From an uncultured Bacteroidales bacterium (GTDB lineage: Bacteria > Bacteroidota > Bacteroidia > Bacteroidales > FEN-979): a stretch of 64,000 nt of DNA. The stretch lies in the NCBI GenBank assembly GCA_903959905.1, contig CAJBYO010000029.1:62001-126000 (forward strand), given 5' to 3'. Of this stretch, positions 48,523 through 56,218 are shown piece by piece. Made by a program: the position numbers and the translations under genes. Positions within the stretch are counted from its first letter, which is position 1. Each line of letters begins with the position of its first letter. The notes under the pieces were generated by a model. That model was not told the DNA's origin, made no database searches, and saw only the letters and a program-made list of their open reading frames with translations.

Positions 48523-49800
48523 ATGATGAAAAAGGTGATTGGGGCAGATAGGGGTTCGTGGATCAGGGTTGAGCGGGAGAGTGATTTTCCGGTTCAGAAT
48601 GTTCCTTTTGGGATTTTCTCATCGGAGGGTAGGAGTGCGAGGGCTGCAACAAGGATCGGGGATACGGTTATTGACCTGCATGCGCTGGCGATGGCCGGTC
48701 TGCTTGACGGGTTGGGGATTAATCCATCTGTTTTTTCACATGATACACTGAATCCACTGATCGGGCTTGGTAAAGCTTTGTGCCGCGAACTGCGCTGCCG
48801 CATTGCTGAAATCTTTGATCAGGATAACCCTGTGCTGCGTGACCTGCCCGGTAAACATGCCGGAATTCTGTTCCCCGTGAGGGAGGTTAAGATGCTGATG
48901 CCGGTACAGGTGGGCGACTACACCGATTTCTATTCAAGCATCGAGCATGCAACCAATGTGGGTATCATGTTCCGTGATCCTGCCAATGCCCTGCTGCCCA
49001 ACTGGAAGCACCTCCCGGTAGGTTACCATGGTCGCAGTTCGTCCATTGTGGTATCGGGAACTGACATTCACCGGCCAAAGGGACAAACAAAGGCCGATAC
49101 GGCTGAATTTCCTGAGTTTGGCCCGTCGCGCCAGGTTGATTTTGAACTGGAAATGGCATTTATCACCTGCAGGAAGACCGACCTCGGGCAATCTGTTTCA
49201 ACCGCAGAGGCAGAGGATCATATCTTTGGCATGGTGATATTCAATGACCTGTCAGCCCGCGACATTCAGAAGTGGGAGTATGTACCGCTGGGACCGTTCC
49301 TAGCCAAGAATTTCGGATCGGTGATCTCCCCGTGGATTGTCACACTGGATGCCCTTGAACCCTTTCGGATGCCTGGACCACCCCAGGATCCGCCGGTGCT
49401 TCCTTACCTTCAGTTTGAAGGGGATCATAATTTTGATATCCGGCTTGATGTGTTTATCCAGCCAGATGGACAGCCCGAACAGCGCGTTTGCCATTCCAAT
49501 TACAAATACATGTACTGGAACCTTGTCCAGCAACTTGCCCATCAGACTGTGAACGGATGCAACATCAATCCGGGCGATATGTACGGCTCGGGTACCATCA
49601 GCGGACCGACACCTGATTCATTTGGTTCCATGCTGGAGATCGCCTGGAAAGGAACCAGACCGGTGAAAATGGCGGATGGCACCGAACGGAAATTTATCAA
49701 TGACAATGACAGTATTATCATGCGGGGTTATTGTATCAAAGAGGGGTTGAGGATCGGCTTCGGGGAGGTGAGGACGAGGATTTTGAAGGAAAGGGAGTGA
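48523..49800 (+). CDS. fahA: Fumarylacetoacetase
   Basis: A 425-residue protein closely matching the eukaryotic-type FAH layout. An N-terminal SH3-like domain (SDFPVQNVPFGIFSSEG) is followed by DYTDFYSSIEHATNVGIMFR (metal and catalytic region), NWKHLPVGYHGRSSSIVVSG, DFELEMAFI, NDLSARDIQKWEYVPLGPFL and SGTISGPTPDSFGSMLE. It cleaves fumarylacetoacetate to fumarate and acetoacetate. The start is one of two adjacent ATGs (48523 or 48526). It follows hppD by 65 bp containing a repeat. Confidence 0.94.
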   Translation: MMKKVIGADRGSWIRVERESDFPVQNVPFGIFSSEGRSARAATRIGDTVIDLHALAMAGLLDGLGINPSVFSHDTLNPLIGLGKALCRELRCRIAEIFDQDNPVLRDLPGKHAGILFPVREVKMLMPVQVGDYTDFYSSIEHATNVGIMFRDPANALLPNWKHLPVGYHGRSSSIVVSGTDIHRPKGQTKADTAEFPEFGPSRQVDFELEMAFITCRKTDLGQSVSTAEAEDHIFGMVIFNDLSARDIQKWEYVPLGPFLAKNFGSVISPWIVTLDALEPFRMPGPPQDPPVLPYLQFEGDHNFDIRLDVFIQPDGQPEQRVCHSNYKYMYWNLVQQLAHQTVNGCNINPGDMYGSGTISGPTPDSFGSMLEIAWKGTRPVKMADGTERKFINDNDSIIMRGYCIKEGLRIGFGEVRTRILKERE

Positions 49801-49805
49801 GTGCT

Positions 49806-49839
49806 AATGACAATTGACAAATGACAAATGACCAATTGA
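49806..49839. repeat. AATGACAAATGACAA word repeat in the fahA-flavin reductase gap
   Basis: AATGACAATTGACAAATGAC continuing ...AAATGACCAATTGA. It fills the gap after the fahA stop and supplies an ATG in frame with the next gene, which makes that gene's start ambiguous. Confidence 0.85.
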
Positions 49840-49847
49840 AGTCGGTG

Positions 49848-50489
49848 ATGAAAATTGATGATCTTGAATATCTGCATTTTGATCCGAAGGATACATCGGT
49901 TCCCAGGTTTCATCATCTGATGCTGGGAGCGATTGCGCCGAGGCCGATAGCGCTGGCCAGTACCATTGACGCAGAGGGCAGGCCTAATCTTTCGCCGTTC
50001 AGCTTCTTCAATGCGTTTGGCGCCAATCCGCCGGTCATCGTTTTTTCCCCTTCACGCCGCGGGAAAGACAACACGACCAAGCATACGTATGATAATATCA
50101 AGGAGGTCCCTGAAGTTGTTATCAACGCTGTGACCTATGAAATGGTTAAGAAAGTCAGCGATTCCAGTGCCGATTTCCCGAAAGGCGTGAATGAGTTTGA
50201 CATGGTTGGGTTTACCATGGTTCCATCCGACCTGGTGAAGCCTTTCCGGGTGAAGGAATCGCCCGTTCAGTTCGAGTGCAAAGTGCTCCAGGTTATCGAG
50301 ACAGGCTATGGGCACGGTGCAGGAAACCTGGTGATATGTGAGATCCTGAGGATCCACATTAACCCGGAAGTCATGGATGAAAACGGAAAAATAGATCAAC
50401 AAAAAATAGACCTCGTGGGGCGGCTTGGCGGAGAGTATTATGTGCGGGCCTCCGGGCCAGCGCTTTTTGAGCTAGCCAAGCCGGTGTAG
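49848..50489 (+). CDS. Flavin reductase-like FMN-binding split-barrel protein
   Basis: A 213-residue FMN split-barrel of the flavin reductase-like (DIM6/NTAB) group. It has HLMLGAIAPRPIALASTIDA, NLSPFSFFNAFGANPPVIVF and SPSRRGKDNTTKHTYDNIKE. Members bind FMN and reduce flavins or act in monooxygenase systems. The ATG at 49848 is preferred; the ATG at 49821 lies within the repeat and adds nine residues. It sits between fahA and phhA, but no standard step of the pathway needs it; recycling a pterin or flavin cofactor is possible but unproven. Confidence 0.83.
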   Translation: MKIDDLEYLHFDPKDTSVPRFHHLMLGAIAPRPIALASTIDAEGRPNLSPFSFFNAFGANPPVIVFSPSRRGKDNTTKHTYDNIKEVPEVVINAVTYEMVKKVSDSSADFPKGVNEFDMVGFTMVPSDLVKPFRVKESPVQFECKVLQVIETGYGHGAGNLVICEILRIHINPEVMDENGKIDQQKIDLVGRLGGEYYVRASGPALFELAKPV

Positions 50490-50588
50490 GGACACACCAT
50501 GGTGTGTCCCTGCCATGGTGTATCCCTGCCAGGGTGCATCTGGATTGCCTAGTCCCGGTATGACAGTAAAGACGCACCGCGGTGCGTC
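50489..50588. repeat. Two perfect palindromes (22 and 18 nt) before phhA
   Basis: Positions 50489-50510 form a perfect 22-nt palindrome centred on CCATGG (half GGGACACACCA). Positions 50571-50588 read GACGCACCGCGGTGCGTC, a perfect 18-nt palindrome. An imperfect copy of the first follows at 50511-50530. They fill the gap to phhA. Confidence 0.95.
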
Positions 50589-50608
50589 TCCACAGCAAAG
50601 AAAATAAC

Positions 50609-52339
50609 ATGGAAGCAAACCCTATCCTCAATAACCTCCCCAGGCATCTGATGAGCCTGGTCATAGATCAGCAGTACAACGACTACACCGCGCAGGATCA
50701 TGCGTTGTGGCGGTATGTGATGCGCCAGAATGTGCGTTACCTGGGAAAGGTTGCCCATAAGGCGTATCTTGAAGGGCTGCGAAAAACAGGTATCAGCATA
50801 GAATCCATCCCCAACATGGACGGGATGAACCGTATCCTGCAGGAGATCGGTTGGGCAGCTGTTGCCGTTGATGGTTTTGTGCCCCCTTCGGCCTTTATGG
50901 CTTTCCAGGCTTACAATGTTCTTGTGATCGCTGCAGATATAAGGCCCATTGACCAGATTGGTTACACCCCGGCCCCTGATATCATCCATGAAGCGGCGGG
51001 GCATGCACCCATCATCGCCGACCCTGAATATGCTGCATTTCTCCGGCGTTTCGGAGAAATCGGGGCAAAGGCCTTCCTTTCACCCCAGGATTATGCCTTG
51101 TATGAAGCGATACGCCATCTTTCCATCATCAAGGCCGACCCATACTCTGCCATTGATGTCATCGGGGAGGCAGAGAAGCAACTGGCAGAGATTTCCCGCA
51201 ACATGGGAGATCCGTCGGAGCTGGCACTTATCCGTAACCTGCACTGGTGGACAGTTGAGTATGGGCTGATCGGCGACCTGGATGACCCGAAGATCTACGG
51301 GGCGGGACTGCTTTCATCCATTGCTGAAAGTTACCTTTGCCTTCAGCCGGCAGTAAAGAAGATTCCGCTATCCATTGATGCGGCAAATTACAATTATGAT
51401 ATTACTGAGCCACAACCACAGTTGTTTGTGGCAGCCGATTTTGAGTCGCTCAACCGGGTATTGGATGAATTTGCCGAAACACTGGCTGTCAACCGGGGTG
51501 GATCATACGGACTGAAACAGGCATTGCGCTCAGGAAATACAGCCACTGCTGTTTACAGTTCAGGTTTGCAGGTTTCCGGCACATTTACACAGGTGCTTGA
51601 AAGAAACGGCGAGCCGGTTTACCTGAAAACCACAGGACCATCAAACCTGTGTTTTGAAAACAAAGAGTTGCCCGGGCACGACATTCAGTATCATGGCCAT
51701 GGTTTCGGGTCACCGGTTGGCCGGGTCAGGAACCTTTCTGTCTCCCTTGAAGACTTCTCGGAAGAGGAACTGGATCAGATCGGGCTGACGGAGGGTGAGC
51801 CTGTAAACCTTGAATTTGAATCCGGTGTAACGGTGGCAGGAACGGTGATCAGCAAGACCATCTGCGACGGGCACCTTGTTATTATAAGCCTTTCGGACTG
51901 CACCGTAAGTTATGAAGGTAATACACTATTTGAGCCTGCATGGGGAACGTTCGACATGGCTGTCGGGAAAAAGATCAACTCTGTTTTTTCCGGCCCTGCC
52001 GATCCAGGTGCCTTTGGTTTAACTTACCCCGCACCTTTAGAGAAAACCCACAAGATTCTTCATGATGAGAAAGCCATGAAGTTACATGCGCTGTATCAGC
52101 AGGTGCGCGACATCCGTGAGCAAAACTGTTCGTTTGCACTACTTCCGTCGCTATGGCAGGAACTGCACCGCGATCACCCTGAGGACTGGCTTTGCGCACT
52201 TGAAGTGCTGGAATTGCTGAAAGCAAAAAAGATAGAAGATGATTTTACAGGGGAAGTCACAGCGTTGCTTGAATCCATGAAGTCAAAAGGTGCCGTGATG
52301 TCGAAACTGATTGACGACGGCTTTGCCATGCTCACTTAG
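50609..52339 (+). CDS. phhA: Phenylalanine-4-hydroxylase (aromatic amino acid hydroxylase) with long C-terminal extension
   Basis: A 576-residue protein. The catalytic domain is in the N-terminal ~300 residues. It has GWAAVAVDGFVPPSAFMAFQ, iron ligands in DIIHEAAGHAPII (two His) and the Glu in WWTVEYGLIGD. It adds a hydroxyl to phenylalanine with tetrahydropterin and O2, giving tyrosine. About 270 further residues follow, with no ACT or known domain recognised; bacterial PhhA is usually ~260-300 residues. The ATG at 50609 is used because an in-frame GTG at 50582 lies inside a palindromic repeat. The 3' end overlaps dedA by 8 bp. Confidence 0.9.
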   Translation: MEANPILNNLPRHLMSLVIDQQYNDYTAQDHALWRYVMRQNVRYLGKVAHKAYLEGLRKTGISIESIPNMDGMNRILQEIGWAAVAVDGFVPPSAFMAFQAYNVLVIAADIRPIDQIGYTPAPDIIHEAAGHAPIIADPEYAAFLRRFGEIGAKAFLSPQDYALYEAIRHLSIIKADPYSAIDVIGEAEKQLAEISRNMGDPSELALIRNLHWWTVEYGLIGDLDDPKIYGAGLLSSIAESYLCLQPAVKKIPLSIDAANYNYDITEPQPQLFVAADFESLNRVLDEFAETLAVNRGGSYGLKQALRSGNTATAVYSSGLQVSGTFTQVLERNGEPVYLKTTGPSNLCFENKELPGHDIQYHGHGFGSPVGRVRNLSVSLEDFSEEELDQIGLTEGEPVNLEFESGVTVAGTVISKTICDGHLVIISLSDCTVSYEGNTLFEPAWGTFDMAVGKKINSVFSGPADPGAFGLTYPAPLEKTHKILHDEKAMKLHALYQQVRDIREQNCSFALLPSLWQELHRDHPEDWLCALEVLELLKAKKIEDDFTGEVTALLESMKSKGAVMSKLIDDGFAMLT

Positions 52340-52958
52340 ACCTCTTGTTGAATTTTACGATTCCCCTGATCAGGATGGTCATGGTGACCAGTGTGATCCC
52401 CAGTACTATATACTCAATGTTATCAATGGAAGCAGGAATCTTTTTGCCAACAAAGTAGCCAAGCGGAATCAGCGTTCCCGACCAGAGAAAGGCCCCGGCA
52501 ATATTGTACATGTTGAATTTCCAGATGTTGATCCCGATGGTGCCGGCGAGAATGGGTACAAAGGTGCGAATAACCGGTAAAAACCTTCCGCCGATCAGCG
52601 CGATGCCTCCGTATTTTTCATAGTATTCCCGTGAAGTTTCAAAGTGCCGCTGCTTGAAGAAGAACGTGTCTTTTTTTAGGAGCAGCCTTTTTCCAAAGAT
52701 CTTGCCGGTGTAATAGCCGGTTATATTTCCTGCAATGGCGGCCAGGGCTACGGCAGGGACAAGCAGCCATATGTTAACAGCAAGGTCGGTGCCGCAAAGA
52801 AGCCCTGCTGTAAACAGCAGTGCATCTCCGGGGAAGATGAAACCGATGATCAGCCCTGTTTCGGCAAAAATCACAATTAACAGGAGTACCAGTCCGCCGT
52901 AATGGATGAGCTTCTCTGAATTGAGCAGGATTTCAAAAAATTCCCTGAGATTTTCCAT
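52332..52958 (-). CDS. DedA-family membrane protein
   Basis: A 208-residue inner-membrane protein. FAETGLIIGFIFPGDALLFT is the DedA signature, and RFLPVIRTFVPILAGTIGIN follows, the conserved Arg-rich re-entrant region. IPLGYFVGKKIP ends the core. Family members are lipid scramblase/flippase-like proteins linked to membrane potential and envelope integrity. The ATG at 52958 is used (a TTG precedes it). It is convergent with phhA. Confidence 0.9.
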   Translation of the reverse strand: MENLREFFEILLNSEKLIHYGGLVLLLIVIFAETGLIIGFIFPGDALLFTAGLLCGTDLAVNIWLLVPAVALAAIAGNITGYYTGKIFGKRLLLKKDTFFFKQRHFETSREYYEKYGGIALIGGRFLPVIRTFVPILAGTIGINIWKFNMYNIAGAFLWSGTLIPLGYFVGKKIPASIDNIEYIVLGITLVTMTILIRGIVKFNKRSK

Positions 52959-52968
52959 CAAAATGAGC

Positions 52969-53190
52969 TCACGGTTTGGTGATCTCTGTGAAAATCTTCA
53001 TGATCTCTGACTTGTACCTTTCCGGAGCTTCCACATATCCCCAGCCAAATTCCATCTCCATGATTCCACCGAGAGCGGTGTCATCCGAAGTAACTATTCC
53101 GTGGGGGATTTTACGGTCGGTGAGCACTTCTTCAAGCATGCCTGCTTCAAACTCATTGTTTAAAACAAGGATTTTTTCGTACGATTCCAT
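52969..53190 (-). CDS. DUF2007-like putative signal-transducing protein
   Basis: A 73-residue protein: ILVLNNEFEAGMLEEVLTDR, then a Gly-rich middle and EFGWGYVEAPERYKSEIMKI. It resembles the DUF2007 family, which is PII-like in size and of unclear role. The true start is the ATG at 53190. The frame remains open upstream through the GTGACGG array to 53430, but that extension is pure repeat and has no biological support. It lies 10 bp upstream of dedA. Confidence 0.75.
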   Translation of the reverse strand: MESYEKILVLNNEFEAGMLEEVLTDRKIPHGIVTSDDTALGGIMEMEFGWGYVEAPERYKSEIMKIFTEITKP

Positions 53191-53263
53191 AGCAGGTATT
53201 TTTTCACTAAGATACGATAATTTTGGTGGAAAGCGGAGGTGTAGGAGGAAATTATCGTGATGG

Positions 53264-53405
53264 GTGACGGGTGACGGGTGACGGGTGACGGGTGACGGGT
53301 GACGCGTGACAGGTGACGGGTGACGGGTGACAGGTGACGGGTGACAGGTGACGCGTGACAGGTGACAGGTGACGGGTGACAGGTGACGGGTGACGGGTGA
53401 CGGGT
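53264..53405. repeat. About twenty tandem 7-nt units (GTGACGG/GTGACGC/GTGACAG)
   Basis: The first five bases GTGAC are constant and the last two alternate among GG, GC and AG. It is the reverse complement family of the nine in-frame units at 41103-41165. A 7-nt unit cycles through all three frames, giving a repeated SPVTRHP-like translation on the minus strand. Confidence 0.95.
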
Positions 53406-53438
53406 GCGCGTGATAAATTACAAGTGACAAGTGACAGA

Positions 53439-54044
53439 TTAGGATTTCACAGTTTTCTGGAAGGGGTTCATGATGGAAAAGATGGATTTGTTTTTCCTGT
53501 CAAAGTACCCGCCGCTGACCACTTTTACCTCGTCAATCGTGTAAAAGGCAGTAGGGTTGTGCTGTTTTATGATCCCGATAACATAGGGTGCCTCCTTCCG
53601 GCGGATGGTTGTAAACAGCATTTTTGTGGGCCCCTGCATGCCGTCAACCGGCACCACTGTTACCCCGAAATTCTCGGCACGAAGGTGCTTGATGAGTTCG
53701 GTGGTGTCCAATCTGGGTATGACGCGGATCACGACGGTGCCGATGGAGAGTTTCTCCTCAAGCAGTATCCCGAAATAATTTCCAGCAGCATATCCCCCGG
53801 CAAATGCCACATAGCAGTAAATATTGTCAAGGTGTTTCATGATCTGCCCGATAGCCACCAACCATATGAAGGATTCAAAAAAGGCAAAAAACGGGGCCAG
53901 CCGCTTAAGGCCTTTTGCAGCGAATATCAGCCGAAGCGTACCGATTGACTGGTCAATGATGCGAAAGAAGAAAATTAACAACGGAAGGACAATGTACATG
54001 AAAGTATCATTGTCGAAGAAGCGGGAGAAATAGTCGAGGTTCAT
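53439..54044 (-). CDS. UPF0316/DUF2179-type membrane protein
   Basis: A 201-residue protein. Three TM helices occupy about residues 15-95 (FMYIVLPLLIFFFRIIDQSI, FAFFESFIWLVAIGQIM, VAFAGGYAAGNYFGILLEEK). The cytosolic C-terminal domain has GVTVVPVDGMQGPTKMLFTT and FYTIDEVKVVSGGYF, the DUF2179 pattern. No biochemical role is established. The start is the ATG at 54044; the upstream in-frame codons come from a GATGGGCTGATGG repeat. Confidence 0.82.
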   Translation of the reverse strand: MNLDYFSRFFDNDTFMYIVLPLLIFFFRIIDQSIGTLRLIFAAKGLKRLAPFFAFFESFIWLVAIGQIMKHLDNIYCYVAFAGGYAAGNYFGILLEEKLSIGTVVIRVIPRLDTTELIKHLRAENFGVTVVPVDGMQGPTKMLFTTIRRKEAPYVIGIIKQHNPTAFYTIDEVKVVSGGYFDRKNKSIFSIMNPFQKTVKS

Positions 54045-54047
54045 GAG

Positions 54048-54228
54048 AATGATGTGGTGATGGGCTGATGGGCTAATGGGATGATGTGGTGATATGATGA
54101 TTTGCTGATTTGCTGATGTGGTGATGTGCAAATGATGATGGATTTATCAACGGCTGTATAGAACCTGGCGTGGGCTTAAGCAGCGCTGACTTTGCACTTT
54201 ACACTTTGCCATTTTGCCATTTGCACTT
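54048..54228. repeat. Two word repeats: GATGGGCTGATGG-type and TTTGCACTTTACAC-type
   Basis: Positions 54048-54140 are a loose tandem of TGATGTGG/GCTGATGG words. Positions 54191-54228 read TTTGCACTTTACACTTTGCC and then more CATTTTGC words. They flank a short plain stretch between the UPF0316-like gene and the next small gene. Confidence 0.8.
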
Positions 54229-54243
54229 CCTGTCACACTCGCA

Positions 54244-54510
54244 TCAGGAACGATGACCGGAATTGGAGCGGGGCGTGACCATAGAACGGGTTAACCTGGC
54301 CAGTCCCGACCACGCTGCATAAACAAGGGTAAAGATCACCGTGCCGGTAATAAGTCCCGGATGGGTGGCAAATCCCCTGGCTGCCATGTCGGAAAGCAGG
54401 TTGAACATGCCGGTAAACGCGTGGAGGATAGGGGTGAAAATTTGAGGAAAGGCGCTTAGAATGACCTGGAAAATGTCAAAAGATGCAAGGATGTGGTTAA
54501 GGGTTTCCAT
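54244..54510 (-). CDS. Small hypothetical membrane protein
   Basis: An 88-residue product from the ATG at 54510: METLNHILASFDIFQVILSA, a hydrophobic N-terminal half, then TGTVIFTLVYAAWSGLARLT and a basic tail. Two membrane segments are likely. No family is recognised. The open frame extends upstream to 54696 but that part is Pro/His-rich and looks non-coding. Expression is unproven. Confidence 0.45.
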   Translation of the reverse strand: METLNHILASFDIFQVILSAFPQIFTPILHAFTGMFNLLSDMAARGFATHPGLITGTVIFTLVYAAWSGLARLTRSMVTPRSNSGHRS

Positions 54511-54668
54511 GGGTTGAATATTTAAGCCAAAATTAACTGCGAAAGGGGGGCTTGGGAATATAATATCGTTGAATCCATGAAAAAGGGGGGGTGAATGGCG
54601 GTGGAAAGATGGTGGATGCCATACTGACAATTCCTTAAGATCTGAACAGGTGAATGAAGGAATACAAT

Positions 54669-54676
54669 TATCTTTG
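54669..54676 (+). promoter_or_regulatory. -7 element (TATCTTTG) for alkaline phosphatase
   Basis: TATCTTTG, 26 bp before the ATG at 54703, fits TAnnTTTG. No pho-box-like direct repeat was recognised. Confidence 0.45.
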
Positions 54677-54702
54677 CTGTGCAATGAATTGAACATACAT
54701 CT

Positions 54703-56142
54703 ATGTCACGAATCACCGGTTTTATTTTATTTGCCTTATTCTTTTCAGCTGTTTCAGACTCGACTGTTTCCGGTCAAAAAACTGCGACTCTCCCACGTCC
54801 TAAAAATATAATCATTATGATTGGCGACGGGGTTGGCTACAATCACTACGCCGCCGCCAACTATTACCTTGGAACGGCCTCGCAGGTTCAGGAACGGTTT
54901 CCTGTAAGGCTTGCCATGGCCCACTCTCCGGCCAAAGCGGGTGAATATACAGCCGGGAACCCGGCTTCAAACTATTATGTGCCGGGATATAATCCTGCAA
55001 AGGCATGGACCGATACAGCTTACCTGAAGCATAACTTCTCTGAGTCAGCCGCTGCTGCCACTGCCATGGCCACCGGTGTAAAAACCTACAACGGATCAAT
55101 TGGCATGTCTGTTGACCACGACAGCCTTGTAAACCTGGTACAATGGGCAAAGGCTGCTGGTAAATCTGCTGGTGTTGTAACAACAGTTGAATTTGCACAT
55201 GCCACCCCGGCCGGTTTCGTGGCACATAACCTGTGGCGCGGCAACTACGCCCGGATTGCCGCTGAAATGCTCATCGACAGCCGCTGCGATGTGATCATGG
55301 GATGCGGCAACCCGATGTATGATAATAACGGTAACCCGGTGACAGGGAAATGGAACAATACAAAATATGTTGTTGACAGTGGCTTCTGGAGCCAATTTGT
55401 TGCTGGAAGCGGCAGCCGGGTGAGTTTTGAATTGAACGGAAAAATCAAGAAAGTACAGGATGTTGACGGGGACAGGAAACCTGATTCGTGGACTGTTATT
55501 CATTCTGTTGATGATTTCAGGGCTCTGCAGTCGGGTAAAACCCCGAAAAGGGTACTTGGCTGTCCGGAAGTATTTGAAACGCTGCAGCAGGAACGAACCG
55601 GTCAGCAGGGAGAGACCATGGATTCCGAACCGTATACAACACCGTTCAATAAGTCAGTACCCACCCTGCCAGAGATGATCGGAGGCGCACTGAACGTGCT
55701 TGACAACAATCCGAAGGGTTTCTTTGTGATGATTGAAGGCGGGGCGCCCGACTGGGCATCGCATTCAAACCAGAAAGGCCGGCTTATTGAAGAGTTGACC
55801 GGTTTTTTCGATGGTGTAAACACGGTGATTGACTGGGTAGATAAAAACAGCAGCTGGGACGAAACCCTGCTGGTTGTTACCGGTGACCATGAAACTGGTT
55901 TTCTGTGGGGATCACAACCGTTTATCCCGATAACTGACAACGGAAAAGGAAAACTCCCGGGGATGGTCTTTTTCACCAAAGAACATTCAAACTCGCTTGT
56001 GCCGTTTTTTGCCAGGGGAGCAGGAAGCGAGCTCTTTAATAATGATGCGGATGAGCATGACAGTATCCGGGGCCCGTTTATTCAGAACACGGAAATCGCC
56101 CAGCTTATCCACTTCCTGTGGCCGAATAAAACAAAACACTGA
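54703..56142 (+). CDS. Secreted alkaline phosphatase (PhoA superfamily)
   Basis: A 479-residue protein with a signal peptide. Metal and active-site motifs are in order: IIIMIGDGVGYNH, the serine nucleophile in FSESAAAATAMATGVKT, VTTVEFAHATPAGF, MIEGGAPDWASH and VVTGDHETGFLWG. The enzyme hydrolyses phosphate monoesters in the periplasm. It converges with a 5'-nucleotidase family enzyme, suggesting shared phosphate scavenging. No T9SS tail is present. Confidence 0.92.
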   Translation: MSRITGFILFALFFSAVSDSTVSGQKTATLPRPKNIIIMIGDGVGYNHYAAANYYLGTASQVQERFPVRLAMAHSPAKAGEYTAGNPASNYYVPGYNPAKAWTDTAYLKHNFSESAAAATAMATGVKTYNGSIGMSVDHDSLVNLVQWAKAAGKSAGVVTTVEFAHATPAGFVAHNLWRGNYARIAAEMLIDSRCDVIMGCGNPMYDNNGNPVTGKWNNTKYVVDSGFWSQFVAGSGSRVSFELNGKIKKVQDVDGDRKPDSWTVIHSVDDFRALQSGKTPKRVLGCPEVFETLQQERTGQQGETMDSEPYTTPFNKSVPTLPEMIGGALNVLDNNPKGFFVMIEGGAPDWASHSNQKGRLIEELTGFFDGVNTVIDWVDKNSSWDETLLVVTGDHETGFLWGSQPFIPITDNGKGKLPGMVFFTKEHSNSLVPFFARGAGSELFNNDADEHDSIRGPFIQNTEIAQLIHFLWPNKTKH

Positions 56143-56218
56143 CAACAGAAAGATTACCCGGTCAATGCTGAGTGAACTTCCTCATTATTCCATTCCGGTC
56201 AGCAAGTGGTTAAGACGG

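Noticed and set aside
53264..53405. Possible CRISPR array
   Set aside because: Units are 7 nt and directly tandem with no spacers; no cas genes are present. The same applies to the 8-, 9-, 14- and 16-nt arrays.
53191..53430. N-terminal extension of the DUF2007-like protein through the heptamer array
   Set aside because: The frame is open only because the repeat lacks stops; the translation is a monotonous SPVTRHP repeat and the family length fits the ATG at 53190.
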